Positions 24,427-36,781 are shown, counted from the stretch's first letter. The stretch: 64,000 bases of DNA from Bolinopsis microptera (GCF_026151205.1 NC_087082.1:14789365-14853364), one strand, 5' to 3'. Notes: generated by a model from the sequence alone, not told the origin. Numbers and translations: made by a program.

Positions 24427-27400
24427 TCACATAGTAGCGGTGGCCACTGGCGGTGACGATTGGGAGATGGATTGGGGAGATTGATCAGAATCTATTGCAG
24501 TCAAACTACGAACTTTATTCATTATCTCTGCCGCAATGCCGTGAATCTTAGACTTACCAAATTTCTTCCTCATCTCTACCGTTAGACTGTGAAACTTAGA
24601 CTTAATCCCCTTGGCAGCTCGTCCCATACCACACCAATGCATGATTGTATCGTCGTATATTCCTATGGGATTGATAATGGAGTTGATAGGCAAGAAGAAG
24701 ATGCAGAATATAAAGTACCAGCTGGAAGTGTCTACAAGTCCAGTGTAGTTAACAACGCACACGATTATGAAAGGTAGCCACGTTAAAACGTCAGTCGTTA
24801 CTATCAGGGTTATCTTCCGTTGCAGTTTCCTTCCCGCTTTTGCTGAAGCTTCGTTGCTTTTAACAGCACTTGTCGTTCTCGTTGCCAAAACATTTACATA
24901 CAGATAACATCCTCCGATTAACAGCACACAAATGAGATTCGTCAACAGGATGGTTATAGAATAGAACTTGTAGATAACGTCTTCTCGCACGAAGTAACTG
25001 AATAAACAGAATCCATTACTACCATAGAAACCGAGGTTTGTTCCAGTCACCACATCATTAGCAAACATATCCTTGACTAGATTCCTGATCGCAGCCCAGG
25101 ACATTATTGCATCAGACTCACCTTCGTGTAATACTCTCCCATAGTAAGCGTAGATTATTTCCCATGTGCTTCTGCTTGTTTGGCGCTCCTAGGAACAGCC
25201 TGTTTTTGTGATAGTTAAGTTTTTGTACGAAATAGTCTTCTGCAATGAGCAACGGTAATGTTGCAACTAATGTGGATAGTGTTATGATGGCACAGACGGT
25301 CGAAGCAAGAAAGAGCATTGTTGTTGTTGACATTTCTTCTTTTGGTGTTAACATTGACCTGATTTTTTTGGCACGGATTACACTCAGAACTGTCATCGAG
25401 TAAAGGGATAAAAGGGACCCAATAGTAGAGATGACCCCTAGTATTTTGCAGAGTGAGCTGGTTGTCCACTCAAATTGAGAACTGCAGTCACTCCTGTTAA
25501 AGAACTTGTCACCAAGTGATAACATTATCAAGAAGATTCCTTGAAGCAGATCTCCAAAAGTTATCAAAAGTACAAAACATTTGTTCACCCGAGCAGTCTC
25601 CGTCTTCAAGAAGGGATACTCCCGGAGTCCGTTTATAAAATTGATTGAGTTGAGAGAAGTTGCAATTATCCCAAACACCAAGGCTACAATCAGATAAGCT
25701 ATGTGATCAAACATTACAATTTGATTACTGCAGTCAGAATTGCACTCATCTGAAAAGTCGTAGCAGTCAAATTTTCCATTGCACTTGCTAGAAAGTGGAA
25801 TGTACTCCTTTGACACGGAACATTTGAAATTGTTACTACAATATTTCTCATCAGATTCATCTTTACAGTTAACCACCAAATTGCAGACTTCATCAAATGA
25901 AGTGCATTGACCGTCGTCGCAAGCAAACACTGCCTTGCTAATATGTGAACTACTTCGTTGAATAGCAAGCCCAAGTTTGTTATCTTCAGCCAATGACATC
26001 ACCAACTTATCTTTGGGATAGTTATAGCATTTTTTAATTTTAGGTGATACAATCAAGGGTTTCAACGGGCACGTGGAGTAGTCACCACATAAGTCAGCGC
26101 ATGCAACGTAAACATACAGTTCCCCAAACAGATTTCTACAATCAGTGTGATATTTAGCATAGTGCTCTGACAATATAACGTGGATATCGTCAACTCCAGC
26201 TAGCTTCTTTTGGTATGTCAGTCTTGTTGACGAACAGTTTCCATTTTTATTCTCAAGGTCGTGTAATCCAGGGAGACAGTGAAATAACCGCTTTGTGCTA
26301 CCGTCAGCAACTTTGTAGGGCACTGAGCTGATTATTTCGTAGTCTTTTCTCGCAGCCTTACAAATTTTGTAGTCGCAATTTTGTTTTTCACTCAGACAAA
26401 TTCCATTCAAGTCCATCATCTCAGGTCGATAGGGACATTTCAATTGAGTTGACGAGCAATTGCTGTTGAAACTGGTTTGATTTTTAGCAGATGAATAGTA
26501 ATCCCTTAACCCAAAGCCACACTCCTTCTTCCACTTTTCAGGAGCTTCGTCGATGTTATTAACGCAGTCACTAACTCCATCAAGGACCCACTGGCGTGGA
26601 ATCAGAGAAATTCGTTTAGTATACGACCACCTCCTTACGCAGTTGATTTCAATCATGTCTTCACAAAATAGATCATCCTCATCACGACCGTTTAAACAGT
26701 CTTTGATATTGTCACACAACCTGTGTTTGTGAATCTTGCACTCGAACTCTGCGTTGACACACTCTTTTTCTATACCATCATCACAGAGACGAACGTGTAT
26801 ATCTTTAGTTTTGCATATCACGTGGTCTGATATGGTGGTGGGGTAGTTCTCAACATTGCACAGCAAGGGACTTATAGTGGAGAATGTGCAGTTCATTTGG
26901 TCTCTGAAGTCACTGCAAACCATCTGTGCTTTGTCAGTTTCTAAGATGGAGCACTTCGACCGTGGAGTGAGCACTCGTCGAAACTCGTTTTTCTGGGTGG
27001 CAACAGTATAAGCAAACGGCAAAGAATTTGACTCACAAGTTTCGTTGTATTGTTTACAAAAATTCTCATCAATCCGTGAAAGACAGTCAGGCTTATGGTC
27101 ACAAATTTGATATGGCTTTACGTACATTTTCACTCTCTGAAACCGACCGACACAAAAAATTCCACTGGTCATGTTATTGCAGGACGCCTCATCATCGCAA
27201 TCGTTGCAATCGCAGACATTATCACATACCTTATCATAATTCAAAGTTCCCATGAAACCTAACAGGCAAGTAAAGTTAGCAGACGCTTTTTGATAGTCAC
27301 ATCCGTATTCATCAACAGAGACGCCATCAATAGTATTCAGACAGTCAGGTTCTTGGTTGCAGCGAATATGACTCCAAAAACCGGGGGGCCCCGTGAAGAC

Positions 27401-27874
27401 TTTGTCAGGAATGTGCGCAGAAAGTTGTGGGCGAATATATAGGTTCTTCGTACGACATATTAATTGCCCACAAGCTGCCCTTTCTATTCCAAAATCTTCA
27501 GATGTCATACTACGGATACACTTAGTAAGGCCACAAGCTTGGTAGAAGGCTTCATCATTTGGACAAATCTTAGTGAAAGCCACATCTTCACAATGCTTTG
27601 AAACAATTTTGTAATATCTATCTGACCGGCTACATTTGAAGTATCGATGATTTTCGATTATGCATTCTTCTTTCAGGAAACCTTGGAAATTTGTAAAAGT
27701 GCAGTTGCTCGCCCCCAATTTGTGGACCCTAGTAGGGACAGTGCCGCGTTCAGCGGCAAGGAAGCGTTCAGTTGACGTCACGACATTTCCCCATGATCCA
27801 TGTTCCGTTCTTAGCTGTCCAGTTGAAAATACAGCGAATGTGAGAAGGATCAAAATTATATGGTCAGCTGACAT
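24427..27874 (-). CDS. multi-LDLa-domain G-protein-coupled receptor
   Basis: The ATG at 27874 opens an 882-codon exon (27874-25229). It joins in phase 0 to 25188-24427 across a candidate 40-nt intron, giving about 1135 residues. A signal peptide (IILILLTFAVFSTG) precedes a Cys-rich ectodomain of several LDL-receptor class A-like modules, for example CNLVVNCKDESDEKYC and CNGKFDCYDFSDEC. These are calcium-binding modules, several with degenerate acidic clusters. TM1 starts near DHIAYLIVALVFGI and TM7 ends in INPIGIYDD, an NPxxY-like motif. The architecture recalls the snail receptor GRL101 and relaxin-type receptors, but no leucine-rich repeats are evident. Without splicing, the long frame stops at SITRR after TM4. 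The ligand is unknown. Confidence 0.8.
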
Positions 27875-28672
27875 TGTTGATCTCCGAAAATACTTTACAT
27901 TCGGGTCTGAAAGCAGTGAAGTATGAAGTTTACAATCTTAGTTATCAACTTCGGTCAATGAAACAGATTAATGTTCTAATTCGGAAACCGCTTAGGTATT
28001 ATATTAATAAGGCTACAATGCTATTCATGATAGATCATGAATATGATAGATCGTTTGCATTTTACTCGCCATGTATCAGTGCCACAATAAATGGATCAGG
28101 CCGATAATAATATAAAATTGGTCATTGTTCAGCATTTAAATTTATGATATGAAGAAGCCTTGTGACAGTTTGGATGACAAAATTCTCTCGCAAATTAGTG
28201 ATACGTTTTTAATAACGCTGAACTTCGGCATAATCTAAAAAGTACAGTATTGAGAAGGTGATATGAGCGACCTAAATTTTTAAAATTGCAGAATACTATA
28301 GGAGTATAGGGCACTGGAAACTATCAAAATTTTTTAACATTTTAACATTTAACAGTGTTTAATGTTGAGGAATCATGCGTGACTAAAATGGCCAGTGACC
28401 ACGTTAAATTGAAGAAACGTAAATTTAGTGAGAGAGCTTGAAATGATTTTTATTTTATATCACGAAGATCGCTTTGTTTCAGTTAAATGGTTGATATCTC
28501 CGCGCTGTACACGTGTCTTAAGGTCGGCCCAATCATAACACAGCTTTTTTAAAATGTTTACGCCTTAGCATCGGCCCACTGTAAGCCTTTGTTTTATATT
28601 TATATCATGATGTAAAGTTTATTTGAATTTTGAAATAAAAACATTTGTTGACGTAGGGAGCGCTAAATGGCG

Positions 28673-28920
28673 ATAAAGATAACAATAGACAGTAAAAGCC
28701 TCTTTGTGCTATAAAATATCATTTTGGAGATAAGAATCTGTGGATGTTAAGATAACTTTACAACTTTTAAATGTTCCTTTGTTATTTTCTTCTAGATAGA
28801 TAACAATACACAGTAAAAGCCTCTTTGTGCTAGAAAATATCATTTTGGAGATAAGAATTTGTGGATGTTAAGATACTTTTACAAATTTTAAATGTTCCTT
28901 TGTTATTTTCTTTCTATGAT
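28673..28920. repeat. two-copy tandem duplication, about 125 bp each
   Basis: Two adjacent copies of a segment beginning gataacaata and ending gttattttctt differ by only a few substitutions. No coding role is visible. Confidence 0.85.
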
Positions 28921-29271
28921 ACCTTTCTTTGGGTCAATTCCCCCGTCGCTCGCTTTTCCCATTCTCATGACATTTTGCTGGCCGTGAATCAATTAAAACA
29001 AGCCACCAATTTCATTCTCCGTGTCATTTGGGAATAGTCATTAAAGTTAATAAAATCGTTTTTGTAATATTTTGGTATAAAATTGCTTTTAGGTATTTAT
29101 TGATTACATGATTCGATTTTAAAATGCATATGTTGTATTGGCCTATCCTAATAGATCCCGATGCATCCTTTTTTAAATAACCGCACATAAATTCATATAC
29201 TTTAGAGTTAAAACTACTCAACGAAACGTTCTGTTACTCTAACCAAAATTTTAAAACTGTGCTCCTTGCAG

Positions 29272-29396
29272 ATTCGGTTACAGTTTGAGAGTGACCAGTT
29301 GATGGTGACTGCAATCTCAGCTAAAGGACTCATACCTCGAGATAAGATGGGATCTGCTGAACCTTATCTTAAACTATATCTTCATCCCGACAGAAG
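29272..29396 (+). CDS. isolated C2-domain exon
   Basis: After acceptor ctccttgcag, a 125-nt exon encodes LQFESDQLMVTAISAKGL, then RDKMGSAEPYLKLYLHPDR. That is the beta1-beta3 core of a C2 domain, with the calcium-loop Asp of RDK and a Glu where a DPY-type Asp is usual (AEPY). The donor GTTGTT is weak. No flanking exons are recognisable, and the next 13 kb is mobile DNA. It may be one exon of a gene stretched by insertions, such as a RIM, PKC or synaptotagmin-like protein, or an orphaned relic. Confidence 0.55.
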
Positions 29397-29992
29397 GTTG
29401 TTCAATATTTTGTTGATATAGACAGTTTTTGGGAGTTCCAAATAGTTTCTGATTATTCTGATTTGCGACAAATGATATTGCACTGTTAGGATAAACGACG
29501 TTTCAAAGTAACAACTTCTTATTCATGCTCAAATTATTTGTTACTAGAAACCCGCTAGTCGAAAGCTTTGTTCGAGGAAATTTTAAAAATCAGTTATGTT
29601 TTAATTTCTCTTCATCATATAGCTCTGTTATACTGTAGACATAATGGAATTTATCTAACAATGGCGACAGCGTTGTTAGTATTCGGATTCCCAAAACGAT
29701 ACTTTTTACCGCATCAAAAAATACCAATCACAACCAAAGTTATGAATATAAGTCATAGCGTGAGCGTAAATGTGAGCTAGTTTTGAAATTATGACGTAGC
29801 ATACAGCATAACAACGCGCGTAGTTAAGATGTTCTTGCTCGCGCACGTGCATTTTAACGTTGCTACGCAACAGCGCAGTAAACCTTTGCTAAAATAACGA
29901 CATTATTCTAACGGTTATTTTACCTCACTTCCGACGCTAATTATAAAAAATCTAAAGCCTAAATCAAAATTCTAAGAATGCTATAGCCTATT

Positions 29993-32900
29993 GGGGGGGG
30001 TGTCACGTCCGTCTATGTCCGCTTGTCTCATAGAATCCAAAAAGGACAGGACATAGGCGGACATAGACGGACATAGGCGGACATAGGCGGACATAGGCGG
30101 ACATAGACGGACATAGGCGGACATAGGCGGTCATAGACGGACATAGGCGGACATTAATGGACACATAAATTGCTAAATAAAATGTTCAATTTTTGCTGTT
30201 ATAGGGGGATCATGTTTTTTGTCCGTTCGGTACCCTATATTTTCAAAACGGACAAAAAATAGAGCGGAAAAAAACGGACAAAAATGGACAAAAATGGAAA
30301 TAACATTTAGATGCTTCCTCCTCCTACTCTTCCTCCTCCTCCCCCTGGGTCTTCCTGATCTTCCTCAGTCCTCTTCCTCCTCCCCTCCTCAGTCCTCCTC
30401 CTACTCCTCCTCCTCGTCCTTAGTCCTCCTCATCAGTCCTCAACAGTCCTCCTCCTCCTGGGTCCTCCTCCTCCTCCTGGGTCCTCCTCCTGGGTCCTTC
30501 TCCTCCTCTTCATCCTCTTCCTCTTCCTCCTCAGTCCTCAGTCCTCCTCAGTCCTCCTCCGATCCTCATCCTTCTCCTCAGTCCTCCATCCTCCTCCTCA
30601 GTCCTCCCCCAGTCCCCCTCCTCCTCCTATTCAGTCCTCCTCCTCCTCCTCCTCCTTCTCAGTCCTCCTCAGTCCTCCTCCTCCTCCTCCTCCTCTTCCC
30701 TCTCAGTCATCCTCCTCAGCCATCCTCCTCAGTCCTCCTCAGTCCTCATCAGTCCTCCTCCTCAGTCCTCCTCCTCCTGGGTCCTCCTCCTCTTCATCCT
30801 CCTCCTCTTCCTCCTCGGTCCTCAGTCCTCCTCCTGGGTCCTCCTCCTCATCCTTCTCATCAGTCCTCCTCCTCCCCAGTCCTCTCCCAGTCCCCCTCCT
30901 TCTCCTCCTCCTATTCAGTCCTCCTCCTCCTCCTCCTCCTCAGTTCTCCTCAGTCCTCCTTCTCATTTCTCCTAAGTCCTCCTCCTGAGTCCTCCTCCTG
31001 AGTCCTCCTCCTCTTCCTTCTGAGTCCTCCTCCTGAGTCCTCCTCCTCCTCCCTCTCAGTCATCCTCCTCAGTCATCCTCCTCACCCATCCTCCCAGCCA
31101 TCCTCCTCAGCCATCCTCCTCAGTAAGTCAGTACTCCTCAGTCCTCCTCCTTCTCAGTCATCGTCAGTCCTCCTCCTCAGTCCTCCTCAGTCATCCTCAG
31201 TCCTCCTCCTCCTCCTGCGTCCTCCTCCTCCTCCTCCTCCTGGGTCCTCCTGGGTCTTCCTGATCCTCCCCAGTCCTCTTCCTCCTCCCCTCCTCAGTCC
31301 TCCTCCTACTCTTCCTCCTCGTCCTCAGTCCTCCTCATCAGTCCTCAACAGTTCTCCTCCTCCCCAGTCCTCCTCCTCCTGGGGCCTTTTCCTGGGTCCT
31401 CCTCCTGGGTCCTCCTCCTCCTGGGTCCTCCTCCTCCTGGGTCCTCCTTCTCCTCCTCAGTCCTTCTCCTCCCCCTCCTCAGTCCTCTTCCTCCTCTTCC
31501 TCCTCCTCCTCCCTCTCAATCATCCTCCTCAGCCATCCTCCTCAGCCATCCTCCTCAGTCCTCCTCCTTCTCAGTCCTCCTCAGTCCTCCTCCTGAGTCC
31601 TCCTCCTCCTGAGTCATCCTCCTCAGTTCTCCTCCTCCTCCTCCTAGGTCCTCCTTCTGGGTCCTCCTCCTCCTCCTGGGTCTTCCTGATCCTTCTCCTC
31701 CTCTTCATCCTCTTCCTCTTTCTCCTCAGTCCTCAGTCCTCCTCAGTCCTCCTCCGATCCTCATCCTTCTCCTCAGTCCTCCATCCTCCTCCTCAGTCCT
31801 CCCCCAGTCCCCCTCCTCCTCCTATTCAGTCCTCCTCCTCCTCCTCCTCCTTCTCAGTCCTCCTCAGTCCTCCTCCTCCTCCTCCTCCTCTTCCCTCTCA
31901 GTCATCCTCCTCAGCCATCCTCCTCAGTCCTCCTCCTTCTCAGTCCTCCTCAGTCCTCCTCCTGAGTCCTCCTCCTCCTGAGTCATCCTCCTCAGTTCTC
32001 CTCCTCCTCCTCCTAGGTCCTCCTTCTGGGTCCTCCTCCTCCTCCTGGGTCCTCCTCCTGGGTCCTTCTCCTCCTCTTCATCCTCTTCCTCTTCCTCCTC
32101 AGTCCTCAGTCCTCCTCAGTCCTCCTCCGATCCTCATCCTTCTCCTCAGTCCTCCATCCTCCTCCTCAGTCCTCCCCCAGTCCCCCTCCTCCTCCTATTC
32201 AGTCCTCCTCCTCCTCCTCCTCCTTCTCAGTCCTCCTCAGTCCTCCTCCTCCTCCTCCTCCTCTTCCCTCTCAGTCATCCTCCTCAGCCATCCTCCTCAG
32301 TCCTCCTCAGTCCTCATCAGTCCTCCTCCTCAGTCCTCCTCCTCCTGGGTCCTCCTCCTCTTCATCCTCCTCCTCTTCCTCCTCGGTCCTCAGTCCTCCT
32401 CCTGGGTCCTCCTCCTCATCCTTCTCATCAGTCCTCCTCCTCCCCAGTCCTCTCCCAGTCCCCCTCCTTCTCCTCCTCCTATTCAGTCCTCCTCCTCCTC
32501 CTCCTCCTCAGTTCTCCTCAGTCCTCCTTCTCATTTCTCCTAAGTCCTCCTCCTGAGTCCTCCTCCTGAGTCCTCCTCCTCTTCCTTCTGAGTCCTCCTC
32601 CTGAGTCCTCCTCCTCCTCCCTCTCAGTCATCCTCCTCAGTCATCCTCCTCACCCATCCTCCCAGCCATCCTCCTCAGCCATCCTCCTCAGTACTCCTCA
32701 GTCCTCCTCCTTCTCAGTCATCGTCAGTCCTCCTCCTCAGTCCTCCTCAGTCATCCTCAGTCCTCCTCCTCCTCCTGCGTCCTCCTCCTCCTCCTCCTCC
32801 TGGGTCCTCCTGGGTCTTCCTGATCCTCCCCAGTCCTCTTCCTCCTCCCCTCCTCAGTCCTCCTCCTACTCTTCCTCCTCGTCCTCAGTCCTCCTCATCA

Positions 32901-33617
32901 GTCCTCAACAGTTCTCCTCCTCCCCAGTCCTCCTCCTCCTGGGGCCTTTTCCTGGGTCCTCCTCCTGGGTCCTCCTCCTCCTGGGTCCTCCTCCTCCTGG
33001 GTCCTCCTTCTCCTCCTCAGTCCTTCTCCTCCCCCTCCTCAGTCCTCTTCCTCCTCTTCCTCCTCCTCCCTCTCAATCATCCTCCTCAGCCATCCTCCTC
33101 AGCCATCCTCCTCAGTCCTCCTCCTTCTCAGTCCTCCTCAGTCCTCCTCCTGAGTCCTCCTCCTCCTGAGTCATCCTCCTCAGTTCTCCTCCTCCTCCTC
33201 CTAGGTCCTCCTTCTGGGTCTTCCTCCTCCTCCTGGGTCTTCCTGATCCTTCTCCTCCCTCTCAGTCATCCTCCTCAGTCATCTTCCTCAGCCATCCTCC
33301 TCAGCCATCCTTCTCAGCCATCCTCCTCAGTACTCTTCAGTACTCTTCAGTACTCTTCAGTCCTCAAAATGTTTGTCCGCTAATGTCCACCAATGTCCGC
33401 TAATGTCCACCAATGTCCATCCAAGTCCGCCAATGTCCGTCCGGGTCCGCCAATGTCCGTCCGAGTCCGCCAATGTCCGTCCGAGTCCGCCAATGTCCGT
33501 CCAAGTCCGCCAATGTCCGTCCGTGTCCGCCAATGTCCCAAAAAACACGTCCGTTGTCTCATAGAATCCAAAAAGGACAGGACATAGGCGGACATAGACG
33601 GACATGACACCCCCCCC
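29993..33617. mobile_element. G-ended foldback element with satellite interior
   Basis: The ends are eight G then tgtcacgtccgtctatgtcc on the left and its inverted counterpart on the right, flanked by a 5-bp duplication ctatt (29988-29992, 33618-33622). The uninterrupted site is seen in Helitron copy A. Inside both ends lie tandem repeats of a 20-bp ggacataggcggacatagac-type unit in opposite orientation, the design of Drosophila FB foldback elements. The centre is a pyrimidine satellite. No transposase is present. Confidence 0.8.
30310..33365. repeat. 3-kb TCCTCC/CAGTCCTCC pyrimidine satellite with higher-order structure
   Basis: An almost pure pyrimidine top strand built from tcctcctcc, cagtcctcc and tgggtcctcc. 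Long blocks recur at a spacing close to 1560 bp: 31201-31500 matches 32761-33060 line for line. A shorter repeat recurs at about 373 bp (gatcctcatc at 31756 and 32129). These are recent segmental duplications within the array. Ser/Pro/Leu-rich frames through it are artefacts. Confidence 0.95.
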
Positions 33618-33786
33618 CTATTCCTATCCTTTTTCTACAACCCTGCTAAAAATGGCGAGGTTTCAACTCCATTTGCGAGCTGGGTTTGATTTCACCAGAG
33701 GGTCATTTTGAGGTCGATTGTCGGTGTTTTTTCTTCTATGTCCCCGTTGCCGGGGAAATTTCGTCAAGTTTAAATTATAGTATAGA

Positions 33787-34500
33787 TGTTTGCCAATGCA
33801 CTCATGTTGCCACAATTCGATTATTTAGACACGATCTATTGTAGAGCTGGCAAGACAAAACTTGCTGAACTTGACACTCTGTACAAAAAGGTAGCCAAAA
33901 TAGCTCTCAACGTTCCACAAACAGAGAGCAGCCTTAATGTTTATAGAGACATGAAATGGTTACCACTCCATCTTAGACGATAACTCCATCTGTCAAATTA
34001 TATGTTTAGAATCATCCATGACAATTGACCTACAAACTTTATGAACAAATTTAGTTACATATCAGGAGGTAGTAGGAGCGGCGAAAGCTGCAACCTATAT
34101 GTTAATAGATCAACATCACATAAAAACTTTCAATACTTGGGGGCAAAATGTTGGAATAATGTTCCAACAGATCTACGAAATCTGCCCGATGTTAAAAGCT
34201 TTAGTGATTCGTATAATAAACAGCTACTCTCATCTATAACAACAGACCCTTATTATACCGTCGACAATTCATATGACAAATTTTACACTGCAATCATAGT
34301 CGACGATAACTAAGTATCTTCTATTTCTTTTAAATCTGAGGCATATATAATTGAAGTGTCGAAAGGATATTCCCTTTTTTACCACCTTACCATTCTGATT
34401 GATTCTGCACATGACTGACATGTTTTAACTGGAGAAGGGGTTCGCACAGTGGTAGTTTTATAAACCACTTTTAATTTATTTATTTATTTATTTTTATTTT
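33787..34500 (+). pseudogene. 5'-truncated LINE copy, C-terminal RT region
   Basis: Translates to the same C-terminal region as the LINE ORF at 37491-39041: FANALMLPQFDYLDTIY, WLPLHLRR and KFSYISGGSRSGESCNLY. It has in-frame stops after LHLRR and after IIHDN, so it is dead. It ends in a (TTTA)n-rich tail near 34470-34500. The 5' break coincides with the Helitron boundary. Confidence 0.85.
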
Positions 34501-34843
34501 ATATTCTAATTCATATACTAGATATTTTATTTATTTTCCAACAGACGACAACTTCCTGTTTTTTTCCTTCTATATTAGTTACTCATATCTCTTGTACAGA
34601 CTGTTCTACAAGGACATTGACAGATGATACTCATATTAGGCATTCATTATTGCATCTAAATTATTTCACTTGCATTAGGTTTAGAAATTTATTCTCTGGT
34701 TAACAGATTTCAAATGTTTAATTAATTTGTAGTATGACAGTATATAAGAAGTAAAATACAATTTTTGAAGTAAAATACAATTTTTATTTTCCACAGAAGA
34801 ATCAATACATACCGAACTAATAAACATCCGACAATTCCATTAA

Positions 34844-35571
34844 GGGGGCAGGGGGGGTCTTCATGGAAATTTTCTCAAAATCGACTTTTTAGTTGTTTCT
34901 GATAGATGGGAGTGATATCTATCAGATGCTTTTAATCCGATAGAAAAATATTGCTCCTAGCAGAAATTATCGCCGGTAGAAGGTCAGCGCTTGTGTGTAA
35001 TTGTATTGCGCGAGCGATTTTTGATCGCGTGCCCTGAAAATCGAGTCTAAAAATCTATCTCCTCCTACATTTTTTGAGGAATCACCCTCAAACTTTCAGG
35101 ATATGTTCTAGGGATCATTTAGAAGAGATTGTCCAGGCAAAATTTTGAGATAGGCCTTTAAACATTTTTTATTTGATTTTGAAAATCTTGGACCTGGTTT
35201 TTTGATGATTTTTCGAGGTCCAAGATTTTTAAAATCGAATAAAAAATGTTTAAAGGCCTATCTCAAAATTTTGCCTGGACAATCCCTTCTAAATGATCCT
35301 TAGAACATACCCTGAAAGTTTGAGGGTGATTGCTCAATAAATGTAGGAGAAGATAGATGTTTAGACTCGATTTTCAGGGCACGCGATCAAAAATCGCTCG
35401 ATTGCGCAATACAATTACACACAAGCGCTGACCTTTTACCGGCGATAATTTCGTCTAGGAACAATATTTTTCTATCGGATTAAAAGCATCTGATAGATAT
35501 CACTCCTCTCTATCAGAAACAACTAAAAAGTCGATTTTGAGAAAATTTCCATGAAGACCCCCCCTGCCCCC
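34844..35571. mobile_element. TTAA-flanked palindromic foldback element (family Q)
   Basis: Two arms of about 360 bp, nearly perfectly inverted, meet near 35210. They are flanked by TTAA at 34840-34843 and 35572-35575. The ends are GGGGGCAGGGGGGGTCTTCA on the left and CCCCCCCTGCCCCC on the right. It has no coding capacity. The arms differ from family P, but the target site and G-rich ends are shared, so the same transposase may mobilise both (inference). Confidence 0.85.
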
Positions 35572-35575
35572 TTAA

Positions 35576-36781
35576 TAATCATTAAAAGTTGCTTTGTAAT
35601 TTGTAAAATCAAAAACGAAAAGCCCCACGCTGAACGCGCGCGGCATTTTTTCTGCAGCTGCCTAGCTTCAAGCTTGTAGCCGCTGACATCAAAGCCGCCG
35701 CGCGCGCCCAGTGCTGGGGTGCATTCTCATTAACAATTAAACTTGGTCAAAGATATTTATATACAATTCCTAAATTAAATCAATAATCATGTTAATATGA
35801 GTATTCAACACTACTCGACAACAAATATTTGCCGGCCCATCAACGATTCAGTCGCCGAAACAAAAATCAAATGTTTGCTTTTTCGTTTCGGGGACTGTTT
35901 GAACTCAGTACTATATCCGACTAATCACACTTTATAATGGTTAAAATACAAAGTAAAAAGATTTTCCTCGATGGACCGGCATTCGCAACCGCGAAACGTT
36001 TTGAGTACGACAAACGATGACACCACCACCAGCCGTTAATTAATAAGTCCATGGGTGACGGGATAAAGTTAAAGTAAGATGTGTAATTTCATATTGCCTA
36101 TCACCTATCACCTAAGAAGTTATTTAATTTTGCTTGGGCTGTTGTGTTGACTGTTCAATGAAACGAAAAGTTTTCAATGAAACGAAAAGTTTTATTTTAC
36201 ATTCCTTTAATCATAAATAAAATAAGAGCTTAAACCACGAATTAGTTAGCTAGAAGTAAACTTGAGGAAATATTTTTGGTGATTGTATATAATTATTTAA
36301 AAAACTTTATTTGGTTGTTAGTATTTTTATTATGGTAAGTGGTTGAATTTAGTGAGACAAGGTCAGTTTCTCTATTATCTTAGAAAAATTTCTACTCTAC
36401 AGTAGGCAATGCTGAGTGGCAGGAATGAGGGACCAAAACGCTTGGGGCTAACAATGGCCCATTTACAAACCACTTCAGACATGGCAATGATGTCATTTAT
36501 GCTTAATTCGTCTGAAACTGACCCTACTGCACTTCTAAAATTCTATAAAAATCTCTTCTAAAATAGGTATACAAATGCATAACACAAAACACACAAATAA
36601 AATGTTTATATTCCTTATATATAATAAATTTCTATAGAACTTTTAGATTTCTATAAAACTAATAAACCTATTATATAATATATAAAATATTCATTTTGCA
36701 CCCAGAGAAAGATGTGATCACAGAGGTAGTTTCGATATTATGTTCATGACAAGGTATGGGGCTGCTGCAAGCTATATTTTG
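35576..36781. other. intergenic region
   Basis: A GC-rich patch lies at 35620-35720 and a duplicated tgaaacgaaaagtttt at 36160-36192. Apart from the small ORF at 36409 I see no gene. Confidence 0.45.
36409..36561 (+). CDS. possible 50-residue ORF
   Basis: An ATG just after a good acceptor-like tract (aatttctactctacag) opens 50 codons ending KFYKNLF. Composition is plausible (Met/Ser/Thr-rich, MAMMSFMLNSSETDPTALL), but no family is recognised and the frame is short. It could equally be part of a transposon ORF. Confidence 0.22.
   Translation: MLSGRNEGPKRLGLTMAHLQTTSDMAMMSFMLNSSETDPTALLKFYKNLF

Larger units (their letters stand above)
29544..33786 (-). mobile_element. Helitron copy C carrying a nested 3.6-kb insertion
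   Basis: The same family as copy A, with intact A^TC...CTAG^T boundaries at 33786 and 29544. The Helitron is split at 29992/33618 by a G-ended foldback element, and the two Helitron halves align to the uninterrupted copy A. Its 5' end abuts a LINE fragment at 33787. Confidence 0.85.

Noticed and set aside
29568..29780. Recurrent 70-residue frame (also at 9515 and 10778)
   Set aside because: Identical in every Helitron copy, without protein-like conservation or a domain; it is repeat sequence.
30219..31001. Long Ser/Pro/Leu-rich open frame on the + strand
   Set aside because: It runs through the CT-rich satellite; codon content simply mirrors TCC/CTC repeats.
33357..33610. Several overlapping frames on both strands
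   Set aside because: All derive from the 20-bp gtccgccaat minisatellite of the foldback element.
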